Source of the DNA: Bacillota bacterium
GTDB taxonomy: Bacteria; Bacillota; UBA4882; UBA8346
NCBI GenBank assembly: GCA_023392595.1
Contig: JAEVYU010000057.1
Span: forward strand, 62,001 to 126,000
Length of the DNA: 64,000 nucleotides
Direction of reading: 5' to 3'
Part shown: piece by piece, positions 36,524-45,023 of the stretch
Layout of the letters: the number at the start of each line of letters is the position of its first letter
Position numbering within the stretch: the stretch's first letter is position 1
Made by a program: the position numbers and the translations under genes
Notes under the pieces: model-generated
Database searches by the model: none
What the model was told of the DNA's origin: nothing
What the model saw: the letters and a program-made list of their open reading frames with translations, nothing else

Positions 36524-37819
36524 TTGGTTATTCATGTTGATGATTTGAATAGGGTTTTCGCAGGTAAAAAAATATTAATATTAGCCCCTCATCAAGATGA
36601 TGAGGCTTTGATGTGTTCGGGGGTTATTGAACATGCATTAACCACTGGCGCTGAAGTAAAAGTGTGTGTCGTTACCAATGGCGATAAAAAAGGGCGAAAG
36701 ATCGGCTTAGTCCGTATCAGAGAAACGATCAAAGCCATGAAATATTTAGGGTTAAGCGTGAAGGATCTTATTTTTTTAGGTTATGGAAATACCAAAAAGG
36801 ATAGCAGTGCTTTTATGAATAGGCTATATAACGCTGCGACTGATGATACAGTGATATCATCCAATGTTGGGACGCAGACTTATAGTGTTCCGGAAGTGCC
36901 GGAATATCATTATCAGAAATATGGTATTCACGGTATGTACAATCGGGAGACTTTCCGGCAGGATTTGAAATCGGTTATAGCCGAATCCAATCCGGATCAA
37001 ATTTTTGTCACCTCACTTTACGATAGCCATCCCGATCATTCGAGCCTTTACAAATTCACAGTGGAATCAATCATAAGTATTAAACGGAATGATCCCGAAT
37101 TTGCTCCTGTTATGTATGAATGCCTGATCCATCCGGATCAGGAAGACGATTTGTGGCCGGTACGCGATAGGAAAGCCAAGCAGTTGGCTTCATTTTCAAA
37201 ACCAGTTACATTGGAAACCCAAACTTTATTGGATTGGGACAAAAGAGTCATTTTTAGTGTACCTCTCAGTATGCAAAGTGTCTGGAGTTTTAAAAATAAA
37301 AAACATAAAATCATCAGTAAGTACCGCAGTCAGCGGCCATGGCGCGATAATAATTATTTATATTCTTATGTAAAGATTGATGAATTTTTTTGGAAAAAGG
37401 ATTTCTCCAATATTGCCTTTTTGGCAAATGTTAGTGTCTCTTCGGAAAATACATCAACGGGCCAGCTCGGAATCAAGGCTGTTGACGGAATCGCCGATGG
37501 GTATCCGCGATTTCCGGCTAACGAATGGGTGAGCATGGGGGAAACGGTGGGTGCTTGGATTCAGTTAAGCTGGCCTGGTGAACATAAGATCAATAAGATC
37601 GTTCTCTATGACCGGCCTAATTTGAACGATAATATTATCGACGCCACGCTTACTTTTAGTGATGGCAGTCGGATTAAGGTCGGTTCATTACCCAATAAGG
37701 GAAGCGGTTATGAGATTAGTTTTGAAGGTAAAACGGTAACCTGGGTTAAATTCACGATTGATGAAGCAGTGGGGAAAAATACCGGACTCAGTGAGTTTGA
37801 AGTTTACGAGGAGAAATGA
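36524..37819 (+). CDS. PIG-L family deacetylase with C-terminal galactose-binding-like domain
   Basis: TTG 36524 follows GGGAGAAAG. The 431-residue product has an N-terminal PIG-L/LmbE domain (about 10-250): LILAPHQDDEALMCSGV for zinc, VVTNGDKKG, and YDSHPDHSSLYKF. The last 140 residues (VSVSSENTSTGQLGIKAVDG, NEWVSMGETVGAWIQLSWPG) form a discoidin/F5-8C-like sheet. It probably removes an N-acetyl group from a sugar in the core or O-chain. It overlaps the next gene by four bases. Confidence 0.85.
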   Translation: MVIHVDDLNRVFAGKKILILAPHQDDEALMCSGVIEHALTTGAEVKVCVVTNGDKKGRKIGLVRIRETIKAMKYLGLSVKDLIFLGYGNTKKDSSAFMNRLYNAATDDTVISSNVGTQTYSVPEVPEYHYQKYGIHGMYNRETFRQDLKSVIAESNPDQIFVTSLYDSHPDHSSLYKFTVESIISIKRNDPEFAPVMYECLIHPDQEDDLWPVRDRKAKQLASFSKPVTLETQTLLDWDKRVIFSVPLSMQSVWSFKNKKHKIISKYRSQRPWRDNNYLYSYVKIDEFFWKKDFSNIAFLANVSVSSENTSTGQLGIKAVDGIADGYPRFPANEWVSMGETVGAWIQLSWPGEHKINKIVLYDRPNLNDNIIDATLTFSDGSRIKVGSLPNKGSGYEISFEGKTVTWVKFTIDEAVGKNTGLSEFEVYEEK

Positions 37820-39015
37820 TGACCCAAATCAATGTTTTACATATGGCTCATTTAACAATTCGATATGGTGCTGAAAAGCAATTGTTGGATTATTTGGCCC
37901 TGACCAAAGATACCCCCAATGAAATCAAGCATCATGTTTGTGCGCTCCGGGTTAATAACCCGATTGATGAAGAGCTGAAATCAATGGGCATTCCTACGAT
38001 TGTTACCCGGTTATGGCCCTGGAATGTTGTTGAATTTTCAAAATTTCTTAGAGCCCATGATATTCATATTCTTCATGTTCATAATCAGTTACGGTTTCCC
38101 TTGCGTTCGAGGATTCTGCCGAAATTGGCCGGAGTCCCCCTGATTGTGGAACATGAACACGGAATGGTCTGGAATACTTTTTCAACCCGCTTGATTCACT
38201 GGACCCAAGGGTTGGTCGATGCTAATATTTGTAATTCCAATGCCGCCAAAATCATGCTGAAACAAAAATGCGACATCGAAGCTAGAGTGATTTATAATGG
38301 AGTTCCCGTGCTTCATGGCGGGGAGGAGGAACAAGTCCGGTTAAGGTTAAGAGAGGAATTAGGCTTCCCTGAAAACGCTAAAATTGTGGGTTTTGTCGGC
38401 CGGCTAAATAACCCTAAAGGGCCGGAAGCTTTTGTAAGAATGGTCCCTGCTGTAAGCCGGGCTGTTCCCCAAGCTAAATTTGTCGTTATTGGCGATGGCC
38501 CTATGCGAACCAGTTTGGAAAATGAAGTTGGAAATCTGGGAGTTGAAAAGCAGGTTTACTTTTTAGGATATCGCAAAAACCCATTTCATCTCTTGGAACA
38601 GCTGGATGTAGTGGTGGTTCCGTCTTTTCGGGAGGCGTTTGGAAATATATCTATCGAAGCTGCTCTGGCGAAAAAGCCGGTGGTCGCTTCCAGTGTCGAT
38701 GGGCTGGCAGAAACCGTCATCGATGGTGAAACCGGTTTTTTGGTCGACTGTACGGAACCGATTCAAACCCGTATCAAGGGAACCAGCAGACTGCCCCAGG
38801 TGGTCGTCGATGGGCGGAGCCACCAACTTAGGCCTCCGTACTTACCCAATACAGAAATGTTAGCCGAAAAAGTAATTCAATGTTTACAACAACCGGAGAT
38901 GGCTCTTTCCCTAGGAGAAAAGGCATATTTAAGAGCGGTCGACTCATTTTCGTTAGAACGCTATCGTAATGACTTGGATGATTTGTATAGGGAACTGATG
39001 ATTCATAATGCATAA
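37816..39015 (+). CDS. GT4 family glycosyltransferase
   Basis: The start overlaps the PIG-L stop (ATGA). The 399-residue GT-B protein has AHLTIRYGAEKQLLDYLAL, EHEHGMVWNTFSTRLIHW, GFVGRLNNPKGPEAFVRMV and SFREAFGNISIEAALAKKPV. An extra segment of about 35 residues (FLVDCTEPIQTRIKGTSRLP onward) sits in the C-terminal domain, where the family usually has only a short loop. Likely acts in series with the deacetylase. Confidence 0.87.
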   Translation: MMTQINVLHMAHLTIRYGAEKQLLDYLALTKDTPNEIKHHVCALRVNNPIDEELKSMGIPTIVTRLWPWNVVEFSKFLRAHDIHILHVHNQLRFPLRSRILPKLAGVPLIVEHEHGMVWNTFSTRLIHWTQGLVDANICNSNAAKIMLKQKCDIEARVIYNGVPVLHGGEEEQVRLRLREELGFPENAKIVGFVGRLNNPKGPEAFVRMVPAVSRAVPQAKFVVIGDGPMRTSLENEVGNLGVEKQVYFLGYRKNPFHLLEQLDVVVVPSFREAFGNISIEAALAKKPVVASSVDGLAETVIDGETGFLVDCTEPIQTRIKGTSRLPQVVVDGRSHQLRPPYLPNTEMLAEKVIQCLQQPEMALSLGEKAYLRAVDSFSLERYRNDLDDLYRELMIHNA

Positions 39016-39059
39016 AAATGTCTTTTGCCGGAGTTAAATTTAGAAGGGGTTATATTCCG

Positions 39060-40256
39060 ATGCCTGAAAATTGGAAAGTTACAACAGTTAATGTACTTAC
39101 AAAAATAGTAGTCGTTAATCTTTATATATTTGCTTTGGGGGTTTTTACTTCGAAAGCGCTTACCAGTATCAGCGGCGGTCTGATTTGTTTGGGAGGGTTG
39201 GCAAAATTAGTAATTTTGAGGGAAAATCCATTTAAATTCATTAAGGACCGGTGGTTACGTTTTCCATTCTTTTTCTTTATTATGGCTTTGTTTTTATCAA
39301 CATTAGATGCTCATGGTGGCAAAACTTTTTCTGAAATTTTTTCCTATGTCTTTTATATGGTTTTTTTCTATACGGCAGCTTCCAACCTTTCCAATCTGAA
39401 ACAGGTCAAAAACTTGTTGCTGATGGCTTTGATTTCAGCGGGCATATCAGCTTGTTATGGAGTTTATCAGCGCTATTTTTTACATTTGGACAGGCCCTTT
39501 AGCTTCACACAACCCCAAGAATTTGGAGGGTGGTTGGCATCTTGCATTATCTTTTTGGTGGTATTTGGTTTTTGCGGCGAATTGAAAATGAAACATCGCC
39601 TTCTGTTGCTATGCGGCGCAATGGTCTGTGGCGTTAACCTTATATTCAACCAAACCCGTGGCGCCTGGCTGGCTGTATTGGGAGGACTCCTCGCCATGTC
39701 CTGGATAAAGGCTAAAAAGCTGTTGCTAATTTTGGTAGTCATATGTCTGGTTTTAGCGCTCTTTTTACCCCAGGTTTATATCAATCGATTTAAGAGCGGT
39801 TTTGAAATGGAGCACCCTTCGAACCTGGGACGAGTCGGCATATGGACGGGTACACTATTAATGTACCGGGACCATTTTATAAATGGAGTCGGCATCGGCA
39901 GGTTTACCCAAGAACTTGAAACAAAGTATAATCAGCCGAATATTGATGTTTACTGCCATGCCCATAATAATTTCCTGCAATTTATGGCTGAAACGGGGAC
40001 TATCGGATTAATCGCTTTTGTTTGGCTGATGGCGACGATTATGGTTTGGTTATATAAAAACTATGCAGGGATGGCGAACGGGAATTGGCGGGTGCTTCTA
40101 TTGGCTTCGTTTTGTTCGGTCATTGTTTTTAATATCCACGGGTTAACGGATTATAACTTTGGAATGGCTCCAACCGCCCGGCTTTTTTGGTTTATATTGG
40201 TAATCAGTATGGCAGTCGTTAATTTATCTAAACCGGGTGCTCAAGAAAACCGGTAG
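39060..40256 (+). CDS. O-antigen ligase family membrane protein
   Basis: From ATG 39060 (GAAGGGGTT upstream) about 398 residues; an open start at 39018 adds 14. It has ten or more membrane helices and, in the Wzy_C/WaaL region, FNQTRGAWLAVLGGLLAM followed by a long periplasmic loop with NLGRVGIWTG and CHAHNNFLQFMAETGTIG. The His and Arg of such loops are needed for ligation in WaaL. It would join undecaprenyl-linked polysaccharide to the lipid A core, or polymerise it. Ends the glycosyltransferase run. Confidence 0.85.
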   Translation: MPENWKVTTVNVLTKIVVVNLYIFALGVFTSKALTSISGGLICLGGLAKLVILRENPFKFIKDRWLRFPFFFFIMALFLSTLDAHGGKTFSEIFSYVFYMVFFYTAASNLSNLKQVKNLLLMALISAGISACYGVYQRYFLHLDRPFSFTQPQEFGGWLASCIIFLVVFGFCGELKMKHRLLLLCGAMVCGVNLIFNQTRGAWLAVLGGLLAMSWIKAKKLLLILVVICLVLALFLPQVYINRFKSGFEMEHPSNLGRVGIWTGTLLMYRDHFINGVGIGRFTQELETKYNQPNIDVYCHAHNNFLQFMAETGTIGLIAFVWLMATIMVWLYKNYAGMANGNWRVLLLASFCSVIVFNIHGLTDYNFGMAPTARLFWFILVISMAVVNLSKPGAQENR

Positions 40257-40339
40257 TATTTGATGATGGCCAGTGCAACACGGAATGTAAGCAAGATGTG
40301 CGTTTTTTTGTTTCGGAAATCTTTTATGTCCAATTAACT

Positions 40340-40394
40340 AGTAGAGCGTATCGTAAATAAACGGCAATCAGAAATGGGGAAGATACGCTCTACT
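40340..40394. repeat. perfect 13-bp inverted repeat, first of two adjacent hairpins
   Basis: AGTAGAGCGTATC (40340-40352) and GATACGCTCTACT (40382-40394) pair perfectly around a 29-nt loop. No T run follows. It lies in the gap between the ligase and the broken UDP-glucose dehydrogenase. Confidence 0.6.
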
Positions 40395-40396
40395 TA

Positions 40397-40444
40397 AGTA
40401 AAACGTTCACAATCAATAAGTAGTTATTTGGAGAACGTTTTACT
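40397..40444. repeat. perfect 11-bp inverted repeat, second hairpin
   Basis: AGTAAAACGTT (40397-40407) and AACGTTTTACT (40434-40444), loop 26 nt. It begins two bases after the first hairpin ends. The two stems have unrelated sequences. They might be leftover ends of inserted elements. Confidence 0.6.
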
Positions 40445-40509
40445 AGATAACCAGGGAAATTTCGTACATAATTTGTATTGAAGAAAGAATAAGGCGTTTT
40501 GGGAACGAA

Positions 40510-41567
40510 TTCATCGGGGTCGGAACCCCGCCAAAGGAGAATGGCGAGGCCGACCTTTCGCAAGTTCAGGCAGTGGTTCAGGCTATCGCGAGAAATTTGA
40601 ACGGTTATAAAATTGTTGTAACCAAGAGCACCGTCCCGATTGGCACCAATCGATGGATTAAGGAACAGATTGTTAAGGAGTCCGGTAAGAATTCCTTTGA
40701 TGTGGTAACCAATCCGGAATTTCTTAGAGAAGGAAAGGCCATTCAGGATTTCTTCCATCCGGATCGAGTGGTTATCGGTTATGAATCGGAAAAAGCAAAG
40801 AAGTAATGAGTGATATTTACCGCAGCCTTTTTCTACTGGAGCCCACCTTTATCTTTTGCGGTTTGGAGACTGCAGAACTTATCAAATACGCCTCTAACGC
40901 CTTTTTGGCGACTAAAATTATGTTTATTAATCAAATCGCCAATCTCTGTGAAGCAGTCGGCGCCGATGTGAATCAGGTGGCAAGCGCGATGGGAAAGGAC
41001 GGACGCATCGGTTCTAAATTTTTACATCCCGGTCCCGGATATGGCGGGAAGTAGTTTCCCCAAGAACACCAAAGCCTTGGTTGAAATCGGCAATCACTAT
41101 CAAGTTGAGATGTCATTGGTAAAGACGGTAATCTCATCCAATGAAGCTCAAAAAGAAAGAATGGTTCAAAAATTAGAAAAGTCTTTGGGTAATTTGGAGA
41201 AAAGGATATAGCCGTTTTGGGCTTGGCATTTAAAGCGGGAACAGATAATGTAAGAGATTCGCCGGCCATTGTGATTATCAATTGTCTATTAAAGAAAAAG
41301 GCATTGATTAAGGTTCATGATCCCCAGGCCATGGAAAATGCTGAAAAACTCTTTGGCTCACAGATTGAATATGCCGCCAGCGAATATGAAGCGGTTAAGC
41401 AGGCTGATGCCTTGGTATTATTAACCGAATGGAATGACTATCGAAGCTTGGATTTGGATCGGGTTAAGCAAGTTATGAAGGGAAAGCATATTTTGGATAC
41501 CAGAAACTTACTTGATCTATCTAAGGTCAAAGCCTTGGGTTTCATTTATGAAGGAGTCGGCCGTTAA
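40510..41567 (+). pseudogene. UDP-glucose 6-dehydrogenase, 5'-truncated and multiply frameshifted
   Basis: Pieces of one UDP-glucose/GDP-mannose dehydrogenase lie in successive frames: FIGVGTPPKENGEADLSQVQ to VVIGYESEK (40510-40806); ELIKYASNAFLATKIMFINQ and SKFLHPGPGYGG (40806-41054); KALVEIGNHYQVEMSLVKTV; then LAVLGLAFKAGTDNVRDSPA-like sequence (41217 on) to the end. The first 80 or so residues with the NAD-binding GxGYVG are missing, at least three frameshifts are present and the catalytic Cys region (GYGGxxFPKN) is broken. The cell probably makes no UDP-glucuronate from this locus. Confidence 0.9.
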
Positions 41568-41602
41568 CGTAAAAGAAAATTTATTGTTTTGATTATAATG
41601 AG

Positions 41603-41627
41603 CGGCTCCAGCTTTGGAGCCGTTTTT
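41603..41627 (+). terminator. rho-independent terminator
   Basis: CGGCTCC and GGAGCCG form a perfect 7-bp GC-rich stem with a six-base loop (AGCTTT), followed by TTTTT. It closes the polysaccharide region behind the broken dehydrogenase. Confidence 0.85.
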
Positions 41628-41651
41628 CAATTTCTATTCAACTTTATCTTA

Positions 41652-41855
41652 AATCGAAAAAATCAATTCAAAAAATGATCCGGACGATTGGATGATGGAT
41701 AAAATCAATTGGGTGATCGAAAAAACCAATTGAAAAAATGACCCGGACGATTGGATGATGGATCAAACCAATTGGGTGATCGAAAAAACCAATTGAAAAA
41801 ATGATCCGGACGATTGGGTGATGGATAAAACCAATTGGATGACCGGAAAAAACGG
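41652..41855. repeat. 63-bp tandem repeat, three units
   Basis: Units starting at 41670, 41733 and 41796 share a core with CCGGACGATTGG, GATGATGGAT and CAATTGGGTGATCGAAAAAA, differing by a few bases; partial units flank them. As 63 is a multiple of three, both strands give periodic 21-residue readings (plus strand N-D-P-D-D-W-M-M-D...N-W-V-I-E-K-T-N, with stops). It may be the wreck of a coiled-coil repeat gene or a non-coding minisatellite. Confidence 0.75.
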
Positions 41856-42072
41856 CCCGATGATGTCGGATGGAAACCCATGATAATTGATAAAAGGAAT
41901 ATGACACTCTATAGTCATATTCCTTCTGGTATACTGGGACAAATTGAGGGAATCAATAATCAGGCAAGAGACAAGGGTGTTCTTTTGTAATCAAGGCCCT
42001 TTTTCACGATAGAGGCTCTTGCCGGTTAAAACATGATGCTCCTTAAAAAAATGGATGAAGAGGATGAAGTAT

Positions 42073-42426
42073 ATGAATCGGGAACCATTACAAACCATAG
42101 ATGTTGATTTTACCACTGCCACAAAGCGCGCAATGAAGGTACGTAGGCTTTACCATCAACTCGAAAAACAGAACCATCAGAGTGAATGGTCGGTCGAAGA
42201 AGACATGCTAGCTTTCACTTCCGATATCGGTGTTCTGGCCCGGCTGGTTATGGCTTCAGAGGGACGGTGGTTGCACGGAGGAGATGCCCATACCGAATTG
42301 CGAGGCAAGATTGCGGAGTGTTTATGGTGGTTACTGGTGCTGTCGGAGCGAATGGATATTGATATCACAAAAGAGTTTAAGGCATTGATGGATCAACTCG
42401 ACACTGAAACTGAACTTGATGGGTAA
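42073..42426 (+). CDS. MazG-like nucleotide pyrophosphohydrolase
   Basis: From ATG 42073 the product has 117 residues, all helical. It shows EEDMLAFTSDIGVLARLVMA and, near the end, RGKIAECLWWLLVLSERMDI, the E-x-x-(D/W)-x-x-(Y/L)-x-x-x-x-L pattern of MazG-type enzymes. GAGGATGAAG precedes the start. MazG-like proteins hydrolyse non-canonical NTPs. The metal-binding acidic residues look partly replaced (Glu, Trp), so activity is uncertain. Confidence 0.65.
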   Translation: MNREPLQTIDVDFTTATKRAMKVRRLYHQLEKQNHQSEWSVEEDMLAFTSDIGVLARLVMASEGRWLHGGDAHTELRGKIAECLWWLLVLSERMDIDITKEFKALMDQLDTETELDG

Positions 42427-42430
42427 TTTG

Positions 42431-42520
42431 ATGCCGCCGGGGGATTTTTGGATGAAGCATTTAACTATTTATACAAACAGCGTGGTGCGGCGGACTGACG
42501 AACGGGTTTATCGGAAATGA
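42431..42520 (+). pseudogene. GNAT acetyltransferase C-terminal relic A
   Basis: Immediately after the MazG-like stop, a frame reads PGDFWMKHLTIYTNSVVRRT and DERVYRK then stop. It is the same C-terminus as the GNAT relic at 47.4 kb (FWMKYFTAYTNSVVRRIDER). The rest of the gene is gone. Two copies of one relic mean this zone was duplicated or that the gene was inserted twice. Confidence 0.65.
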
Positions 42521-42583
42521 TTACAAAAAGGCATGCCGCTGTGACGGTATGCCTTGATCCAGATCATGGAACGCTGGTTTAGT

Positions 42584-43247
42584 TCAAACCAGTTCTTTCA
42601 GCCTTTGCAAATCTATCTGCTGGATGATGGGTAAATTGGTTTTGATCTTGTGAATATCCCAATCCCACCACTTTATCTTTAGCAACATCTGAATCGTCGG
42701 TTCATCGAACCGATATTTGATGATTCGCGCCGGGACGCCCCCCACTATACCGTATGGTGGAACATCCCGGGTGACGACTGCCCGGGTACCGATAATCGCG
42801 CCGTCACCAATGTGCACTCCCGGCATAACAACGGCTTCATATCCAATCCATACATCATTTCCGATCACGATGTCGCCTTTATTATCCCAGGCTTTCATTG
42901 GGTTTTAACGTTTCATCCCATTCCTCAAAGAAGATGGGGAAGGGATAAGTGGAGAAGGAATTCAGGGTGTGATTGGCGCTGTTAAAAATGAATTTGGCCC
43001 CACAGGCAATCGAACAAAACTTACCGATGATCAGTTTGTCCTTATTTATGGGGTAGTGATACAGGACATTCTTTTTTTCAAATTCGGCGGGATCTTCAAA
43101 ATCGTTATAGAAAGTAAAGTCTCCTACAATAATATTGGGGTTTTGGACAACATTTTTGAGATAACAAGTATTTGGGTCATTGCTCCGAGGGTAAATGTGT
43201 CCGGGGTTTGGTTTGCCATGGATAAAATTATTTACAAAATTAGACAC
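42584..43247 (-). pseudogene. Vat/CatB-type hexapeptide acetyltransferase, one-base frameshift
   Basis: GTG 43247 follows AAAGGAG. The first part reads NFIHGKPNPGHIYPRSNDPN, then IIGKFCSIACGAKFIFNSAN with the catalytic His in NHTLNSFSTYP, up to ETLKP. The rest (MKAWDNKGDIVIGNDVWIG to the stop at 42584) continues in another frame. One extra A near 42905 (CCCAATGAAAGC) accounts for the break. Intact, it would be a streptogramin/xenobiotic acetyltransferase-like enzyme of about 215 residues. A sequencing error is possible. Confidence 0.82.
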
Positions 43248-43437
43248 CGCTATAGCTCCTTTCGGCAGTTTATGTCTTTGGCATATTCAATCGAAACATG
43301 GATGAGATATTTCCGATAGTATCCCTCCTCCTAATTATAGGCGTAACCTGATGCAGAAAATATACCGGAAACAATTCAGAACCGTTTATAACCCCAAAAA
43401 GCTCACCGGAAGTATCGCTATTTCCGATGAGCTTTTT

Positions 43438-43703
43438 TCAAGTATTCGAATAGATAATCTTTTTAATCCGATCATAGGAAAGGAAAAATTCTGCCGCAAG
43501 CTGATCCATGGATAATCCGTCCCGAAATTTCTGACGGATCTCAGCGTTTCTGCGGTTCTGCAACATCCGGCTTCCTGAGTTTTCACCCCATTTTTTACGA
43601 ATACTTTTTGGATTGGGGATATAAATCATTTCGCCATGGATATATTTCTGTACTTCCGTGAGTAAATCTTCCGGAAGGATCCATCGGCTTTCAAGTATTT
43701 CAT
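43438..43703 (-). pseudogene. CD3324-like small protein, one-base frameshift near the start
   Basis: ATG 43703 follows GGAGC and reads MKYLKADG; after one missing base near 43678 the frame continues LPEDLLTEVQKYIHGEMIYI, KKWGENSGSRMLQNRRNAEI and MDQLAAEFFLSYDRIKKIIY. This is the CD3324 family, a short helix-turn-helix-like protein common in clostridia and bacilli. The second half, with the HTH, is intact. Either lightly inactivated or a sequencing error. Confidence 0.7.
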
Positions 43704-43801
43704 TTTAGCTCCGCTCCTTAAAATGTTTCCCGATTTTAAGAAGGCAAAGCCTGCATTACAAACAATTTCGTTTCATGAACATACTTTGGCGATTATTTTT
43801 T

Positions 43802-43851
43802 ACTCCATGCAACCAACCGCCCCGGTTCATATTGCAGACTTTGCATGGAGT
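43802..43851. repeat. 11-bp perfect inverted repeat with inner stem
   Basis: ACTCCATGCAA (43802-43812) and TTGCATGGAGT (43841-43851) pair perfectly; the loop contains a second stem AACCG-CCC-CGGTT. It lies in the 520-bp gene-free stretch 43704-44222, which shows nothing else I can assign. It could be an end of a lost insertion element. Confidence 0.45.
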
Positions 43852-44222
43852 GTTTCGCTACAAACCTGTCTAAACTCAATCATCTTTATATCCTCCTTTG
43901 TGAGCTTAAACTGATATTTCCCTCAATAAGAGGAACTCTTTGAGGCCATTGTAATTATTTTCTATATCCATAGACGACTTCCTTCCCAAAATTGAGCGAA
44001 GAACTTTGAAATCACCCACTTGATTTCCTGTGTCTATTCAGCCCATCATTGGTGGCATGTTCATCATTGACAAAGATTTTGTTCTAGGATATAACAGAAA
44101 GAAATATCTAACCGAGTTCCTGATGGGGATGTTATCGCTATGATTGGGTCGAAACATAAATCATTCTTTTTGGGAAAACGGATTTGGTTCTATTTGATTT
44201 ATAATGAAATAGAGGTGTCTTT

Positions 44223-44852
44223 ATGAAAAACAAGTATGACATAATAGATTTAAAAAATTGGAAGCGAACCATGCATTGTCAGATATTTAGACAGGCTGTA
44301 CAACCACAATATTGCGTGAGTTTCGAATTGGATATTACAACTTTTTATAAGAAAATAAAAGAGATGAATTGGCCATTTACTTTTGCTATGATATATTCTG
44401 TAACCAGATGTGCGAATGAAATTGAGGAATTCAGATATCGGTTTGAAGATGGCAATGTCGTATTGTATGAGCAAATTAATACATCATTTACTTATTTAGA
44501 TCAAGAAACGGAACTTTTTAAAGTTGTAGCTGTCGATATGCAGGATTGTATTGAGGATTACATTCGACTTGCAGGTGAAACTGAAAAAAATCAAAAAGAA
44601 TACTTCACTGGGCCCTTGAGTAACAATGTATATCAATTTTCTGCAATGCCTTGGATTTCGTTTACACATATTTCTCATACGGATTCGGGTAAGAAGGATA
44701 ACGCAATTCCTATATTTGATTGGGGAAAATTTTTTGAACGGGAAGGGAAAATTATTTTGCCATTTTCCGTACAAGTGCACCATTCTTTTGTAGATGGAAT
44801 TCATGTGGGAAAATTTGCAGAGATATTTCAAAAGTTTTTAAATGATTTTTAA
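44223..44852 (+). CDS. chloramphenicol acetyltransferase (type A)
   Basis: The 209-residue product has the CAT layout: FELDITTFYKKIKEMNWPFT, FRYRFEDGNVVLYEQINTSF, MPWISFTHISH and the catalytic QVHHSFVDGIHVGKF with the active His. AGAGGTG lies before the ATG. Trimeric cytosolic enzyme that acetylates chloramphenicol. Low GC and position in the accessory zone suggest transfer. Whether it confers resistance or acts on another acceptor cannot be told. Confidence 0.9.
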   Translation: MKNKYDIIDLKNWKRTMHCQIFRQAVQPQYCVSFELDITTFYKKIKEMNWPFTFAMIYSVTRCANEIEEFRYRFEDGNVVLYEQINTSFTYLDQETELFKVVAVDMQDCIEDYIRLAGETEKNQKEYFTGPLSNNVYQFSAMPWISFTHISHTDSGKKDNAIPIFDWGKFFEREGKIILPFSVQVHHSFVDGIHVGKFAEIFQKFLNDF

Positions 44853-45023
44853 TGAATACATGCTCCAACCTAAAACCGCCAACAGCCTGATTTACCAAAG
44901 TTTACACCATTTACAGCAGCGCTATATTGAATCCATGGGTATCTTTGGAGTATACCTCAACAATCTTTGATATCGAACGCGGGAAAACCAATCTTTTGGG
45001 CATACTCCAGATCGAAGCGATCT

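Noticed and set aside
41652..41855. CRISPR array
   Set aside because: The three units are contiguous with no unique spacers and no cas genes are present; it is a tandem repeat. No other candidate array was seen in the window.
41668..41907. 79-codon minus-strand frame with 21-residue repeats
   Set aside because: The periodicity is a consequence of the 63-bp tandem repeat; no start signal, so not called as a gene.
43723..43914. 63-codon plus-strand open frame
   Set aside because: Contains the inverted repeat at 43802-43851 and has no ribosome site; more likely non-coding.
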